A stretch of 48,176 nt of DNA from Cardiobacteriaceae bacterium (GCA_030525785.1 JAUNEA010000011.1:1-48176); one strand, 5' to 3'. Numbered from the stretch's first letter, positions 28,300-37,937 are shown. Notes: generated by a model not told the origin, from the letters alone. A program made the numbers and translations.

Positions 28300-28764
28300 A
28301 TGGATATTTCAGAAGAATTACAACGCCTTGTGCCTTTTTTGGAGATGATTTGCCCTGATGGCGGCGAAGAGGCGATTGAACGCGCAGAAATGGTTTTAGA
28401 GGAAACAGGTGGCTTGCCTGAATTAATGCTCTTGCAACAAGCGACAAACAACAAAGCGCTTTGGTATGTGGAAGATGACCGTTTTCAGCTGATTGAATCT
28501 ATTCGCCATATTGCCGCCCTCTGGAATGCTAATGCTCTCAGCGCTGCTGATGATGAAGAGGAAGAGGCGGTTTTATACGATTTGGAAGAAAGCGCTTTGC
28601 TGGCGTTGGTGGCGCGTGAATTGCTGGGTTACGATTTGTTGGTGTGGCAAGTGGAACACCCCGATGCTTGCGTGGGCTTCATCTCGCGTGGAGAAGATGA
28701 GGATTTGATACGCAAACAAAGCGCTTTGCTCCGCCTCAATCTTACCCTTATCGAAACGTGGTAA
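28300..28764 (+). CDS. Acidic protein of unknown function
   Basis: A 154-residue, strongly acidic protein, probably all-alpha, with a central DDEEEEA run. I do not recognise a family. It lies 21 bases after folK on the same strand and probably belongs to the pcnB-folK transcript. It carries three palindrome copies in 465 bases (NKALWYV, ESALLAL and KQSALLRL), one of the highest densities in the window. The ribosome site is weak (ACGGA). The coding character is supported by length, codon use and the tight packing between folK and a terminator. Confidence 0.6.
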   Translation: MDISEELQRLVPFLEMICPDGGEEAIERAEMVLEETGGLPELMLLQQATNNKALWYVEDDRFQLIESIRHIAALWNANALSAADDEEEEAVLYDLEESALLALVARELLGYDLLVWQVEHPDACVGFISRGEDEDLIRKQSALLRLNLTLIETW

Positions 28765-28775
28765 AAACCCTCAAA

Positions 28776-28797
28776 AGGAGGATTGACGAATCCTCCT
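28776..28797. terminator. Terminator between convergent genes
   Basis: Stem AGGAGGATT / AATCCTCCT with loop GACG; read on the minus strand it is followed by TTTTGAGGGTTTTT. It overlaps the stop codon of the M14-like gene. Confidence 0.72.
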
Positions 28798-30431
28798 CAA
28801 CTCTGCTCCTTCAACCACTTCGCAACCGCCATCACCACACGATACTGCATCTCCTGATACATCATAAACCAATCGCCACTCACAGTTTCATCAGGCGCTT
28901 CGGTAATCAGCTCCACGCCATAATCCATGTTTTCGTATTCATCAAAAGAATACGGTACCACGCCTTCATAAATCGGAAAATCCGCCTCGCCAACGGTGTC
29001 CAAATAAGCTTTAACCATCGCGAGGTTTTGCTCAACTTGTGGCGCATAACTCATCACCGCCGCCAAAGCGCTTTGTAGCACGGCTTCGGCTTGGGCTTTG
29101 TAGTCTTTGCGGTAACGAATGATGATGAAAAAGCCTTTGGGGATTGTCCAGCGTGCAAAATGGCGCGGTACATAGCCAGACAAGGGGCGCGTCCATTCAT
29201 GGGCTGGGTAGCCGTGTAGATTAAGATGCAACCATGCTTGAGGCAAAAGCGCTTTGGCGTTTTGGGTGTGGGCGTACTCAGGCAACAGCGGCTCCGCATC
29301 GCCGTACGCCAAATCACAACCAGCAGCGGTGTAACGTGCGGCATGATGCATATGATTAGGAGCATGGTAACAGAGATGCAAAAAAGCAGCATAGCCATCA
29401 GGATTGCCCAGCGGTCGGTACGAAAAACCAATGTCGCCAGCTTCACAAAGCGCTTTGGCAGCACGTAACGCCCCCACAACACCACTCGATTCATTGGCAT
29501 GTTGCCCAGCGGAAAGGGCGAAGGCTTGAGGGAGATGTTCGTTGATGAGTACGCCGTACAATGCTCGCCCCTGCACACTCACGCCATCAAAGCGCTTTCC
29601 GCCCAATCTTTCCACTTCACACGCCAAAGCTTGTGGGCAAAGCGCTTTGTTGCAGTGTTCATCAGCAAGGGTTGAACGCTCCGCTTGTTCTGCATAAGCT
29701 GATGGCTCAGCACTGATGGTGACTTTAAAAGAATCCTCTGCACCATAACGAACCACAGGCAAAATCTGCCCAGCCCGCAAACGCCGATTGCCCACGCCAA
29801 AGCGCTTTTCCAATATCTCCAACCCACTGAAATAAATCTCCTCATGCAAAGCTTCAGCAAGTGAGAGATGCTCATGCCCAATATTGAGAGGCTCATCTGT
29901 GCCTGTGAGGGTGATGTCGAAACGGATTTGGGTTTTGCCATCGCTTAATTCGCTCAAGGGTATGGTGTTGATAAGCTCGCAGGCTTGGTCATACAAATCC
30001 TCAAAAGCGCTTTGTTGTGGGAAAGAACCGTTTTCATCACATTGCCATGCTGTTGCTGCCAATTCTCGCGTTCCATCAGCTTTATCTTTCCAGCGCACAG
30101 GCGCAAAGATTTTTTCCTCACGCCCATCTGCAAACACCAAGCGGTAATACACACCACCGTTTTCGCCCAAAGCGCTTTTCTCCGCCACAAACGCTATCTC
30201 ACAATCAGGATAGAGCGCCTGTAAAGGATAAGTTTCCAAACGAAAACGCAAAGGCTCATCGCCCTCCACAACAGGGTAATACAACGTCACCGCCGCTTGC
30301 CCCACCAGCAAATCACGCTCCAAAACCTCACATAAAAGCGCTTTGTAAGCACTTTTGTAACTTATCTCTGGATTTTGGGCAGAAAGCGCTTTGCGTTCCT
30401 CACGCGTGTTAAAAAGCCATACTGTTTTCAT
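28797..30431 (-). CDS. M14-like zinc carboxypeptidase/amidase-like protein
   Basis: A 544-residue protein with an N-terminal part of about 270 residues that I do not recognise, then a metallocarboxypeptidase-like domain: AGQHANESSG supplies the HxxE zinc pair, NPDGYAAF the substrate loop, LNLHGYPAHEW the third zinc His, and ELITEAPDET near the end a probable catalytic Glu. There is no signal peptide, so it should act in the cytoplasm, probably trimming imported peptides, since it overlaps the last permease gene of the ABC importer by four bases. It holds about ten palindrome copies, one per 160 bases. Substrate is not known. Confidence 0.75.
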   Translation of the reverse strand: MKTVWLFNTREERKALSAQNPEISYKSAYKALLCEVLERDLLVGQAAVTLYYPVVEGDEPLRFRLETYPLQALYPDCEIAFVAEKSALGENGGVYYRLVFADGREEKIFAPVRWKDKADGTRELAATAWQCDENGSFPQQSAFEDLYDQACELINTIPLSELSDGKTQIRFDITLTGTDEPLNIGHEHLSLAEALHEEIYFSGLEILEKRFGVGNRRLRAGQILPVVRYGAEDSFKVTISAEPSAYAEQAERSTLADEHCNKALCPQALACEVERLGGKRFDGVSVQGRALYGVLINEHLPQAFALSAGQHANESSGVVGALRAAKALCEAGDIGFSYRPLGNPDGYAAFLHLCYHAPNHMHHAARYTAAGCDLAYGDAEPLLPEYAHTQNAKALLPQAWLHLNLHGYPAHEWTRPLSGYVPRHFARWTIPKGFFIIIRYRKDYKAQAEAVLQSALAAVMSYAPQVEQNLAMVKAYLDTVGEADFPIYEGVVPYSFDEYENMDYGVELITEAPDETVSGDWFMMYQEMQYRVVMAVAKWLKEQS

Positions 30432-31258
30432 GCTTTATCCTCTGCTCGCCCCAAAGGGTCAAGATAATCTCGTAACCAATCGCCCAATAAATTCAAGCCC
30501 AGCACGGTAAACATAATCGCCAAGCCTGGAAAGATGGTGACCCACGGCGCGGTCTGAATGTAGTTTCTACCATCTGCCAGCATACCGCCCCAGCTGGGTG
30601 TTAAAGGGTCTAAGCCCAAGCCTAAGAAGGTCAGGCTACTTTCGAGCAAGATATTGTTCGCCACATTCAGCGTCATCAAAATAATTAAAGGCCCAAGCGC
30701 ATTGGGCAAAATATGGCGGAACATGATTTTTACATTCGATAAACCATAGCTTTTCGCCGCCAACACATATTCCGCCTCACGAAGCGATAACACCGCACCA
30801 CGTATCAACCGCGCATATTGCACCCACTGCGCCACCATCATCAAAATCACAATCTGCCATAAGCCTGGCCCAATGATGGCAATAATCGTCATCGCCATGA
30901 GAATAAACGGCAAGCCTAGCTGAATATCTGCAAGACGCATAAAAATCGTATCCCACCAACCGCGATAATAACCTGCCAACAGCCCAACCACTGTACCCAA
31001 ACTCACCGCGCCCAAAGCGCTTAGTACCCCCACGATAAACGAAACCTTCCCACCTGTTGCCACACGAGCTAAGACATCGCGACCCATCGTATCCGTGCCA
31101 AGCCAAAAAGTTTCGTGAAAAGGGGCAGTCAAACGTGCAGCAAAGTTCATCGTTTTACCACCATCAGGAAAGAAAACAGGGGCAAACAAAACCAAACCAC
31201 CCATCACCAACAACAGACTGGCTCCTAATATAAATTCAAAGCGCTTAAAGGCTTTCAT
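30428..31258 (-). CDS. Peptide/glutathione-type ABC transporter permease (DppC/GsiD-like)
   Basis: Inner-membrane permease of 276 residues with six probable helices and the EAA loop (LREAEYVLAAKSYGLSNVKIMFRHILPNALGP) that couples to the ATPase. GTDTMGRDVLARVATG near the start is diagnostic of the DppC/OppC/GsiD subfamily. It lies downstream of the other permease gene, separated by a 249-base repeat-filled gap (31259-31507), and overlaps the M14-like gene. A palindrome lies at its N-terminus (KAFKRFEF). Confidence 0.9.
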   Translation of the reverse strand: MKAFKRFEFILGASLLLVMGGLVLFAPVFFPDGGKTMNFAARLTAPFHETFWLGTDTMGRDVLARVATGGKVSFIVGVLSALGAVSLGTVVGLLAGYYRGWWDTIFMRLADIQLGLPFILMAMTIIAIIGPGLWQIVILMMVAQWVQYARLIRGAVLSLREAEYVLAAKSYGLSNVKIMFRHILPNALGPLIILMTLNVANNILLESSLTFLGLGLDPLTPSWGGMLADGRNYIQTAPWVTIFPGLAIMFTVLGLNLLGDWLRDYLDPLGRAEDKA

Positions 31259-31320
31259 CTCTATTCCTCCTATTGGATTGACAACTCAATGCTTTAGTAC
31301 GATAGGTTACTCTTGTTTAT

Positions 31321-31477
31321 GGGGGACGTTGTCCCCCAAACCCCCTACAAGGGGTGTTACACCCCTTGACCCCAGTTTTTCGAGACAGCGCCCCCCACGC
31401 ATGTGGGGGGCGCTGTCTCGATAAGTTGCGGGTGCAGGGGTCTCAGACCCCTGCTGGGGCGTGGGGCAAAGCCCCAC
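31321..31477. repeat. Modular hairpin repeat A between the two permease genes
   Basis: Five back-to-back GC-rich inverted repeats: GGGGGAC/GTCCCCC (31321-31337), CAAGGGGTG/CACCCCTTG (31348-31368), a perfect 18-base stem with a GCAT loop (31381-31420), GCAGGGGTC/GACCCCTGC (31434-31454) and GTGGGGC/GCCCCAC (31461-31477). The first two and last two recur, rearranged, in the gap at 34008-34161. The block would be transcribed within the importer operon. Confidence 0.85.
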
Positions 31478-31507
31478 AAATAAGAGCCACCGATGGTTCC
31501 AAAGCGC

Positions 31508-32437
31508 TTAGTTTGCCAAACGAATACGCGGGTCGAGTAGCACATAAGCCACATCGACCAGCAGGTTCACCACCACAATTGCCATCGCAGAAACGGTAAT
31601 CACCGTTTGTAAAATTGGGTAATCGCGTTGGGCAATGGCTTCAATCGCCAGCGTTCCCATGCCCGGCCAGTTGAACACCATTTCGACAATCACCATACCG
31701 CCCAAGAGGCTACCGAATTGCAAGCCCAGATAAGTGATGATGGTGATGGCACTGTTACGCAGAGCATGTTTGTAAATCACGCTGTTCTCGCTCAAACCTT
31801 TAGCTCGCGCAACCATAATATGTTGTTTGGATAAGGTTTCCAGCATGGCAGAGCGAACAAGGCGTACGTTGCTAGCGGTCAAAATCAAGCCAATTGTGAT
31901 GGCAGGCAGCAAAGCGCTTTGCCAGCCTTCAAAGCCTGAGGGTGGTAGCCAACCGAGCCATACCGAAAAGCACAACATCAGCATAATCCCCAGCCAGAAA
32001 TTGGGGAACGACAAACCAATTAAGCTGAACACGCGCACCGCTTGGTCGCCCCATGAACCACGATGCACGGCGGCATAAATACCCAATGGCAAAGAAAGCA
32101 TGAGGGAAAAAGAAAGCGAGAGTATCGCTAAAATGCCTGAAGCCTTCATCGCCTCCAGCATCAAAGGAGCAATGGCTCCTCTGAAAAAGCTGTTGCCCAT
32201 TTCGCCACTTAACAATCCACCCATAAATTGGGTGTATTGCGCGAGAAACGGTTGGTTCAAACCCAGAGCTTGTCGAATATTTTCAATATCCTCTTGGTTA
32301 ATCGCACTGCTTTGGCTGAGCATCATCACCGCTGGGTCGCCTGTTTGCCGTATGGCAAGTGCCACCAAAAGCGACACCGCCACAATCACAAACAATGCCT
32401 GCACCAAGCGCCGACTCAAATACGCAAAGATTGGCAT
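31508..32437 (-). CDS. Peptide/glutathione-type ABC transporter permease (DppB/GsiC-like)
   Basis: Permease of 309 residues with six helices; PIFAYLSRRLVQALFVIVAVSLL is the typical N-terminal helix, followed by the periplasmic loop ending in GNSFFR and the EAA region ETLSKQHIMVARAKGLSENSVIYKHALRNS. It starts four bases after the binding-protein gene and is surely co-transcribed with it. The stop codon lies in a palindrome copy (AAAGCGCTTA). Confidence 0.9.
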   Translation of the reverse strand: MPIFAYLSRRLVQALFVIVAVSLLVALAIRQTGDPAVMMLSQSSAINQEDIENIRQALGLNQPFLAQYTQFMGGLLSGEMGNSFFRGAIAPLMLEAMKASGILAILSLSFSLMLSLPLGIYAAVHRGSWGDQAVRVFSLIGLSFPNFWLGIMLMLCFSVWLGWLPPSGFEGWQSALLPAITIGLILTASNVRLVRSAMLETLSKQHIMVARAKGLSENSVIYKHALRNSAITIITYLGLQFGSLLGGMVIVEMVFNWPGMGTLAIEAIAQRDYPILQTVITVSAMAIVVVNLLVDVAYVLLDPRIRLAN

Positions 32438-32440
32438 AAA

Positions 32441-33946
32441 TTACTCAACATCTGCTTGGAAATAACGCACGCGTGTATCAGGCGCTGCCAAGAATCCCTT
32501 CACTTTATTGCTCACGCCATAAAGCGCTTTGGGGTTATAGAGGGGCAAGTGATAGGCTTCATCATGGGCAAGTTGTGCTACTTCACGCAAAAGTTTCAGG
32601 CGTTCTTCTTGGTTCGCGCTTTGGCGTTGCTGCTCCAAGAGTGCGTCCATTTTTTCGGATTTGAGATAGGGATTCCATTTTTCGCCTGTGTGATAAGTAA
32701 GGTAAGCAGTGTTATCAAAATCAAATGTCCAGCCGCCCCAGCCGAATTGGAAGAGTTCGTGGGTTTTACCATTGGGAACCATATCATTCAAGAATAAGCC
32801 ATCTTCAACAGGATTCACGCTGGCATCAAGCCCAATCTCTTGGAAAAATGCCGTCATCGCTTGGACAATTTCGCCAAAGGTGGCATTGTTGGCGCGATAA
32901 TCAATAGTGATTTTCGTACCTTTAGGAACGCCTGCTTCTTCCAGCAATTTTTTTGCACCTGCTGGGTCATAAGGATAGCCTTTGAGATTTTCATCGTAAC
33001 CAAAGCTCAAAGCGCTTTGAATGGAGCTGATGGGGCTGGCGTAGCCTGCCAAGAAAGCATCAATCAGCATTTGCTTATCCACCGCCATATTAAGCGCTTT
33101 GCGCACGCGTACATCTTTGGTGATGCCGTTTTCGAGATTGAATTGTAAAGACATAATGGTTGGGCCTGTAACCGCAATCACTTGATGGTCTTTGGATTTC
33201 TCAATCACAGGCACGGAAGCAATGCTGGCATCGTGCCACACATCAACGCGCCCAGCCTGCAATTCTGCCAAAGCTGTTGCGCTTTCTTTGATAAAGCGGT
33301 AAGTGAGTTTTTTCAGCTTCGGTGCACCACCCCAGTAATTGGGATTATCGGTTAAAACCAAGCGATCGCCACCTTTGTAGGATTCAAACTTAAACGCGCC
33401 CGTGCCAACAGGATTAACGTTGAAATACTCATCTCCTTTTTCAGCAATGTATTTGGGTGGCACAATCATTGCACCATAGCCTGAGAGTTTGGTCATTAAG
33501 ACAGGGTCAATAGTGTTAAGCACCAAATCCACTGTGTAATCATCAACGATTTCTACTTTATCAATAGCGGTGTAATTGGAGCGCTGTGGCCCTTTCTTAC
33601 CATCTTCACCAAGTAGACGTTCAAAGCTAAATTTCACCGCCTCAGCATTAAATGCTTCTCCATTGTGGAATTGAACGCCTTGACGCAAGTAAAAACGCAA
33701 GCGCTTTCCACCGTCCAACTCTTCCCACTTTTCCGCCAATGCAGGTTGGATTTGCAAATTTTCATCACGCAAAACCAAACCATCAAACAAACTCGCGCCA
33801 GCTGATGCCCATGCCACCATAAAGGTATCGATAGGATCCCAGCTACCAGGATCGCCTGATTGGGCTACGGTGAGTTCATGGGGGGCGGCGTATGCACTGC
33901 CAAGCGCTAATGCCATGCTTAACGTGATTTTTTTTAGAAGTTTCAT
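32441..33946 (-). CDS. Periplasmic substrate-binding protein, family 5 (GsiB/DppA-like)
   Basis: Secreted binding protein of 501 residues with a signal peptide (MKLLKKITLSMALALGSAYA). Family 5 features are PALAEKWEELDGGKRLRFYLR, GVQFHNGEAFNAEAVKFSFER and the C-terminal LPLYNPKALYGVSNKVKGF. The segment SLQFNLENGITKDVRVRKALNMAVDK resembles GsiB/DppA. Its place between a fused ATPase and two permeases is the gsiABCD order of E. coli, so glutathione or a small peptide is a likely substrate, but specificity cannot be read from sequence. No lipobox, so it is soluble in the periplasm. Confidence 0.88.
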   Translation of the reverse strand: MKLLKKITLSMALALGSAYAAPHELTVAQSGDPGSWDPIDTFMVAWASAGASLFDGLVLRDENLQIQPALAEKWEELDGGKRLRFYLRQGVQFHNGEAFNAEAVKFSFERLLGEDGKKGPQRSNYTAIDKVEIVDDYTVDLVLNTIDPVLMTKLSGYGAMIVPPKYIAEKGDEYFNVNPVGTGAFKFESYKGGDRLVLTDNPNYWGGAPKLKKLTYRFIKESATALAELQAGRVDVWHDASIASVPVIEKSKDHQVIAVTGPTIMSLQFNLENGITKDVRVRKALNMAVDKQMLIDAFLAGYASPISSIQSALSFGYDENLKGYPYDPAGAKKLLEEAGVPKGTKITIDYRANNATFGEIVQAMTAFFQEIGLDASVNPVEDGLFLNDMVPNGKTHELFQFGWGGWTFDFDNTAYLTYHTGEKWNPYLKSEKMDALLEQQRQSANQEERLKLLREVAQLAHDEAYHLPLYNPKALYGVSNKVKGFLAAPDTRVRYFQADVE

Positions 33947-34007
33947 GTTGTTTCTCCGTTGGTTGGTTAAAAAGTTGGTGTGGGGGACGAAGGCTCCGAA
34001 TTGGGGT

Positions 34008-34161
34008 CAAGGGGTCTTAGACCCCTTGTCGGGGGTTTGGGGGACAAAGTCCCCCAAGTACAACAACAAAGCGCTTTGGGGGGCTAAAGCCTCCCTAAGC
34101 GCTTTGATATTCTGCTTGTGGGGCGTTGCCCCACGCCCCAGCAGGGGTTTTCAACCCCTGC
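34008..34161. repeat. Modular hairpin repeat B between the ATPase and binding-protein genes
   Basis: Inverted repeats CAAGGGGTC/GACCCCTTG (34008-34028), TTGGGGGAC/GTCCCCCAA (34037-34057), GTGGGGC/GCCCCAC (34118-34134) and GCAGGGGTT/AACCCCTGC (34141-34161). They match repeat A in reverse orientation, with module order exchanged, and two dispersed palindromes (cores 34069 and 34097) fill the space between modules. Stems are conserved with paired base changes while loops vary. Confidence 0.85.
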
Positions 34162-34183
34162 ACCCCAGCCCAGAAGCATTTCG

Positions 34184-36046
34184 TTACCCCACTGCCACAA
34201 AATGCCCACTTTCCACTTCGTGGTATTGCTTCACCACAGGTGGATCATTGGCAGCACGAATTGGGCTAGGAATATCGCCACTCCATTCCACGCGTGTGGG
34301 TTCGCGGTCTGGGTTCATCTGCGGCACAGCAGCCAATAAGCGCTTTGTGTAGGGGTGTTGTGGATTCTCAAAAATCTGACGACGTGAACCCATCTCCACT
34401 ATCTGCCCCAAATACATCACCGCCACGCGATGGCTCACACGCTCCACCACCGCCATATCATGGCTGATAAATAAGTACGCCAAACCACGCTCTTGTTGCA
34501 AATCCATTAATAAATTAATCACTTGTGCCTGAACCGAAACATCTAACGCTGAAACCGCCTCATCAGCGATAATCAAGGCTGGTTCGGTTGCCAAAGCTCG
34601 TGCGATACAAATCCGTTGTCGCTGTCCGCCTGAAAACTCATGTGGAAAGCGCTTTGCCCACGCTGCAGGCAAATGCACACTTTCCATCAAACGCCCCACT
34701 TGCTCATCAGCATTTTTCACCAAACCATGCACACGCATCGGTTCTAGCAAACTCTCACGAATGGTTTTACGCGGATTGAGTGAGCCATAAGGGTCTTGGA
34801 AAATGTATTGAATGTCTTTTTTGAAACGCTCGTGGTTTTGCCCAAACACATCTTGCCCACGAAACAACACTCGCCCTGAAGTGGGTTTGACCAATTGTTG
34901 CAAAGTACGCCCAATGGTTGATTTACCCGAACCACTCTCACCCACCAGCGCCAGTGTTTCACCAGCAAAAATCTTCAATGAAACCTCATGCGCAGCATAA
35001 ACTTTATGCGTCAATCGCCCAAAAAAGCCACTATGAATGGGGTAATGGGTGGAGACTTTTTGTAATTCCACCAAAGGTTCCCTTCTTTCAGGCAAAGCGC
35101 TTTGTTGCGAACTTTCAGCTTGCACTCCAATAGAAGGAGTATCTTCTGTCTCCTGATGTTCCACTTCAACAGACAAAGCGCTTTGCGCCTCGTCTATGGT
35201 TTCTAAAACAGGGAATTTGGCGGGCAAATCCGTGCCTTGCATCGCGCCAATTTGTGGAACCGCTGCCAACAACTGCTGGGTATAAAGCGCTTTGGGCGAG
35301 AGAATGATGTCTCGCGCAATGCCGTATTCCACCGCATCACCGCGCCGCATCACCAGCAAGCTATCCGCCATTTCCGAAACCACACCCATATCGTGGCTGA
35401 TGAAAATCATCGACATACCCAAATCTTGCTGCATCTCGCGCAAAATCTGCAAAACTTGCGCCTGAATGGTGACATCTAAAGCGGTAGTCGGTTCATCGGC
35501 AATCAACAAACTTGGACGACACGCCACCGCCATCGCAATCATAATCCGCTGCCGCATACCGCCTGAAAGTTGATGAGGATAGCGTTTGGCAAGCGCTTTG
35601 GCATTGGGCAAATGCACGCTGTCCAACAATCGCACCACTTCATGCTCCGCCGCCTCACCCTTCAAACCACGATGCAAAGCCAGAACTTCCGCAATCTGAT
35701 GCCCAACGGTAAAAACAGGGTCAAGCGAAGTCATCGGCTCTTGGAAAATCATGGCGATTTCTTTGCCACGAATATGGCGCATGGTTTCATCGGAGGCTTT
35801 TGCGAGGTCAAAGCGCTTTGGGCTGCCATCAGCTTGTTTCTGTTCAAACCAAATCTCGCCTGCGCTAATTCGCCCACCTTGCCAGCCCAAAAGACGCATG
35901 ATGGCACTTGAGGTCACCGATTTGCCCGAGCCACTTTCACCCACAATGGCTAGCGTTTTGCCCTGTTCCAATGAAAAAGAAATATCGCGCACCACCTCTT
36001 TATCGCCAAAGCTTACGCTTAAATTTTGTACTTCTAACAACGCCAT
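34184..36046 (-). CDS. Fused two-domain ABC ATPase (GsiA-like)
   Basis: A 620-residue cytoplasmic ATPase with two complete nucleotide-binding domains: first [31 protein letters not shown]; second [31 protein letters not shown]. Each ends with the oligopeptide-type C-terminal extension ([17 protein letters not shown]). The Q-loops [10 protein letters not shown] and [10 protein letters not shown] are diagnostic for dipeptide/oligopeptide importers. A linker of about 60 residues with palindrome-derived QSAL repeats separates the domains. It is the first gene of the importer operon; such fusions are typical of GsiA and YejF. Confidence 0.93.
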   Translation of the reverse strand: MALLEVQNLSVSFGDKEVVRDISFSLEQGKTLAIVGESGSGKSVTSSAIMRLLGWQGGRISAGEIWFEQKQADGSPKRFDLAKASDETMRHIRGKEIAMIFQEPMTSLDPVFTVGHQIAEVLALHRGLKGEAAEHEVVRLLDSVHLPNAKALAKRYPHQLSGGMRQRIMIAMAVACRPSLLIADEPTTALDVTIQAQVLQILREMQQDLGMSMIFISHDMGVVSEMADSLLVMRRGDAVEYGIARDIILSPKALYTQQLLAAVPQIGAMQGTDLPAKFPVLETIDEAQSALSVEVEHQETEDTPSIGVQAESSQQSALPERREPLVELQKVSTHYPIHSGFFGRLTHKVYAAHEVSLKIFAGETLALVGESGSGKSTIGRTLQQLVKPTSGRVLFRGQDVFGQNHERFKKDIQYIFQDPYGSLNPRKTIRESLLEPMRVHGLVKNADEQVGRLMESVHLPAAWAKRFPHEFSGGQRQRICIARALATEPALIIADEAVSALDVSVQAQVINLLMDLQQERGLAYLFISHDMAVVERVSHRVAVMYLGQIVEMGSRRQIFENPQHPYTKRLLAAVPQMNPDREPTRVEWSGDIPSPIRAANDPPVVKQYHEVESGHFVAVG

Positions 36047-36294
36047 TTGCCTCTCTCCGCTGATTTTTCCTTATGCTCTTGCGCCAACGCAATTCGATGT
36101 CATCATGTTCATCTTTCTGTCATATTGTTTGCACACAAGCCTTGCATCATAGCGAAAAAAGCTTGTTGGTGAAAAGCTTTCATAGTCATGATGACCCAAG
36201 CATACAAAGCGCTTTGAGGCGTTGTTATGGGCAAAAGATGATAAAAAATTAAGCTACAATAATCGCTCAATCTCACAACTTTGGAAGGAGTACG

Positions 36295-36567
36295 ATGAAA
36301 ATTTTAGCGGTTTGCGCCCATGGCTTGGGCAGTAGTTTTTTGATGGAAATGAACCTCAAAAAAGCGCTTTCTAAATTGGGCATTGAGGCAGAAGTGGGGC
36401 ATTCGGATTTATCGGTAACGGGTAATGATGATGCTGATTTGTTTGTGATGGGTGCAGATATTGCCCAAAGCGCCAGTTTGGATAAAAACAAAACCATTGT
36501 GATGAAAAATCTCATGAGCGCTTCAGAATACGAAGAAAAATTAAGCGAATATTTCAAAAGAGGATAA
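36295..36567 (+). CDS. ulaB: PTS ascorbate-type IIB component
   Basis: Phosphocarrier of 90 residues with the phosphorylated Cys7 in ILAVCAHGLGSSF, matching the SgaB/UlaB family. It passes phosphate to the incoming sugar acid, L-ascorbate or an analogue. AAGGAG precedes the ATG, and ulaA starts two bases after its stop. No IIA gene is found nearby. The pair is palindrome-poor and codon use is richer in TTT/TTG/GGC than neighbours, suggesting acquisition. Confidence 0.88.
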   Translation: MKILAVCAHGLGSSFLMEMNLKKALSKLGIEAEVGHSDLSVTGNDDADLFVMGADIAQSASLDKNKTIVMKNLMSASEYEEKLSEYFKRG

Positions 36568-36569
36568 TC

Positions 36570-37937
36570 ATGCAATTCATTGTAGATATTTTAAAAGTAC
36601 CGTCTATTTTGGTCGGTATGATTGCCTTAATCGGCTTGGTGGCGCAGAAAAAAAGTTTGCCCGATATTATTAAAGGAACCATTAAAACCATTTTGGGCTT
36701 TATCGTTTTAGGCGGTGGTGCGGGCATTTTATTGGGTTCGCTCAATCCTTTGGGAGAAATCTTTAAAGAAGCCTATCACATTCAAGGGGTTGTACCCAAT
36801 AATGAAGCCATTGTTTCGATGGCGATTGAAAAATATGGCTCAGCAACGGCTTGGATTATGCTGTTTGGTATGGTGGCGAATATTGCCATTGCCCGTTTCA
36901 CCCGTCTGAAATTCATTTTCCTTACAGGGCATCATACGTTCTATATGGCGTGCATGATTGCGGTGATTTTGGTGGTTGCTGGTTTTGAAGGCATTTTGTT
37001 GGTTTTAACGGGTTCATTGGCATTGGGTTTGACGATGGCTTTTTTCCCCTATTTGGCTCAACCTTATATGCGAAAAATCACAGGCAGTGACGATATTGCT
37101 TTTGGTCACTTCAGCATTTTAGGCTATGTATTGGCCGGAGTGACTGGGCAATTAACCAACAAAATTTTACCTTCTAAATCCACCGAAGAAATGAATTTGC
37201 CTAAGAATTTAAGTTTCTTACGTGACAGTTCGGTTTCGATTGCCTTAACCATGATGGTGATTTATATCGTCTTAGTGGTTTCTGCAGGTTCAGAATTTAT
37301 TACGGCAAAATATTCCAAAGACCAACATTATTTGGTCTGGGCGATTATTCAAGCCATTACCTTTTCGGCTGGGGTATTTGTGATTTTACAAGGCGTGCGT
37401 TTGATTTTGGCGGAAATTGTGCCAGCATTCACGGGCTTTTCCCAAAAACTCGTTCCTGATGCCAAACCTGCTTTGGATTGCCCCATTGTCTATCCTTATG
37501 CGCCCAATGCGGTGTTGATTGGCTTTTTATCCAGTTTCAGCGCTGGTTTGGTCGGTTTAGCAATTTTGGGCAAATTGGAAATGACCTTGATTTTGCCTGG
37601 CGTGGTACCCCATTTCTTCTGCGGGGCAACGGCTGGGGTATTTGGTAATGCCACAGGCGGACGTTTGGGCGCTATTGTGGGCGCATTCTTACAAGGTTTA
37701 TTAATTACATTCTTACCCGTGTGGTTGTTGCCGATTTTAGGCGATTTGGGCTTTGCCAGCACCACTTTCTCCGATGCCGATTTTGGCGCAGTGGGCATTA
37801 TTTTGGGTAAATTGGCAGGCTTGGGACGATTCGCCATTTTAGCCTTCTTAATCGCCATTATTGGTGCTTTGGTTTATTGGGAAGACAAAGCGCTTTTCCA
37901 CAAGCTCATTGCCAAATGCAAAGGCAAAGCTGCGTAA
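36570..37937 (+). CDS. ulaA: PTS ascorbate-type permease IIC
   Basis: Integral membrane transporter of 455 residues and about ten or more helices of the SgaT/UlaA family; VNxPSIL-type start (DILKVPSILVGMIALIG), GGGAGILLGSL, TGHHTFYMA and PHFFCGATAGVFGNATGG are family regions. It follows ulaB by two bases. The genes for IIA, the lactonase and isomerases of the usual ula operon are absent here; rpoZ follows after two close palindromes. Only one clean palindrome (near the 3' end, EDKALF) lies in the gene. Confidence 0.9.
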   Translation: MQFIVDILKVPSILVGMIALIGLVAQKKSLPDIIKGTIKTILGFIVLGGGAGILLGSLNPLGEIFKEAYHIQGVVPNNEAIVSMAIEKYGSATAWIMLFGMVANIAIARFTRLKFIFLTGHHTFYMACMIAVILVVAGFEGILLVLTGSLALGLTMAFFPYLAQPYMRKITGSDDIAFGHFSILGYVLAGVTGQLTNKILPSKSTEEMNLPKNLSFLRDSSVSIALTMMVIYIVLVVSAGSEFITAKYSKDQHYLVWAIIQAITFSAGVFVILQGVRLILAEIVPAFTGFSQKLVPDAKPALDCPIVYPYAPNAVLIGFLSSFSAGLVGLAILGKLEMTLILPGVVPHFFCGATAGVFGNATGGRLGAIVGAFLQGLLITFLPVWLLPILGDLGFASTTFSDADFGAVGIILGKLAGLGRFAILAFLIAIIGALVYWEDKALFHKLIAKCKGKAA

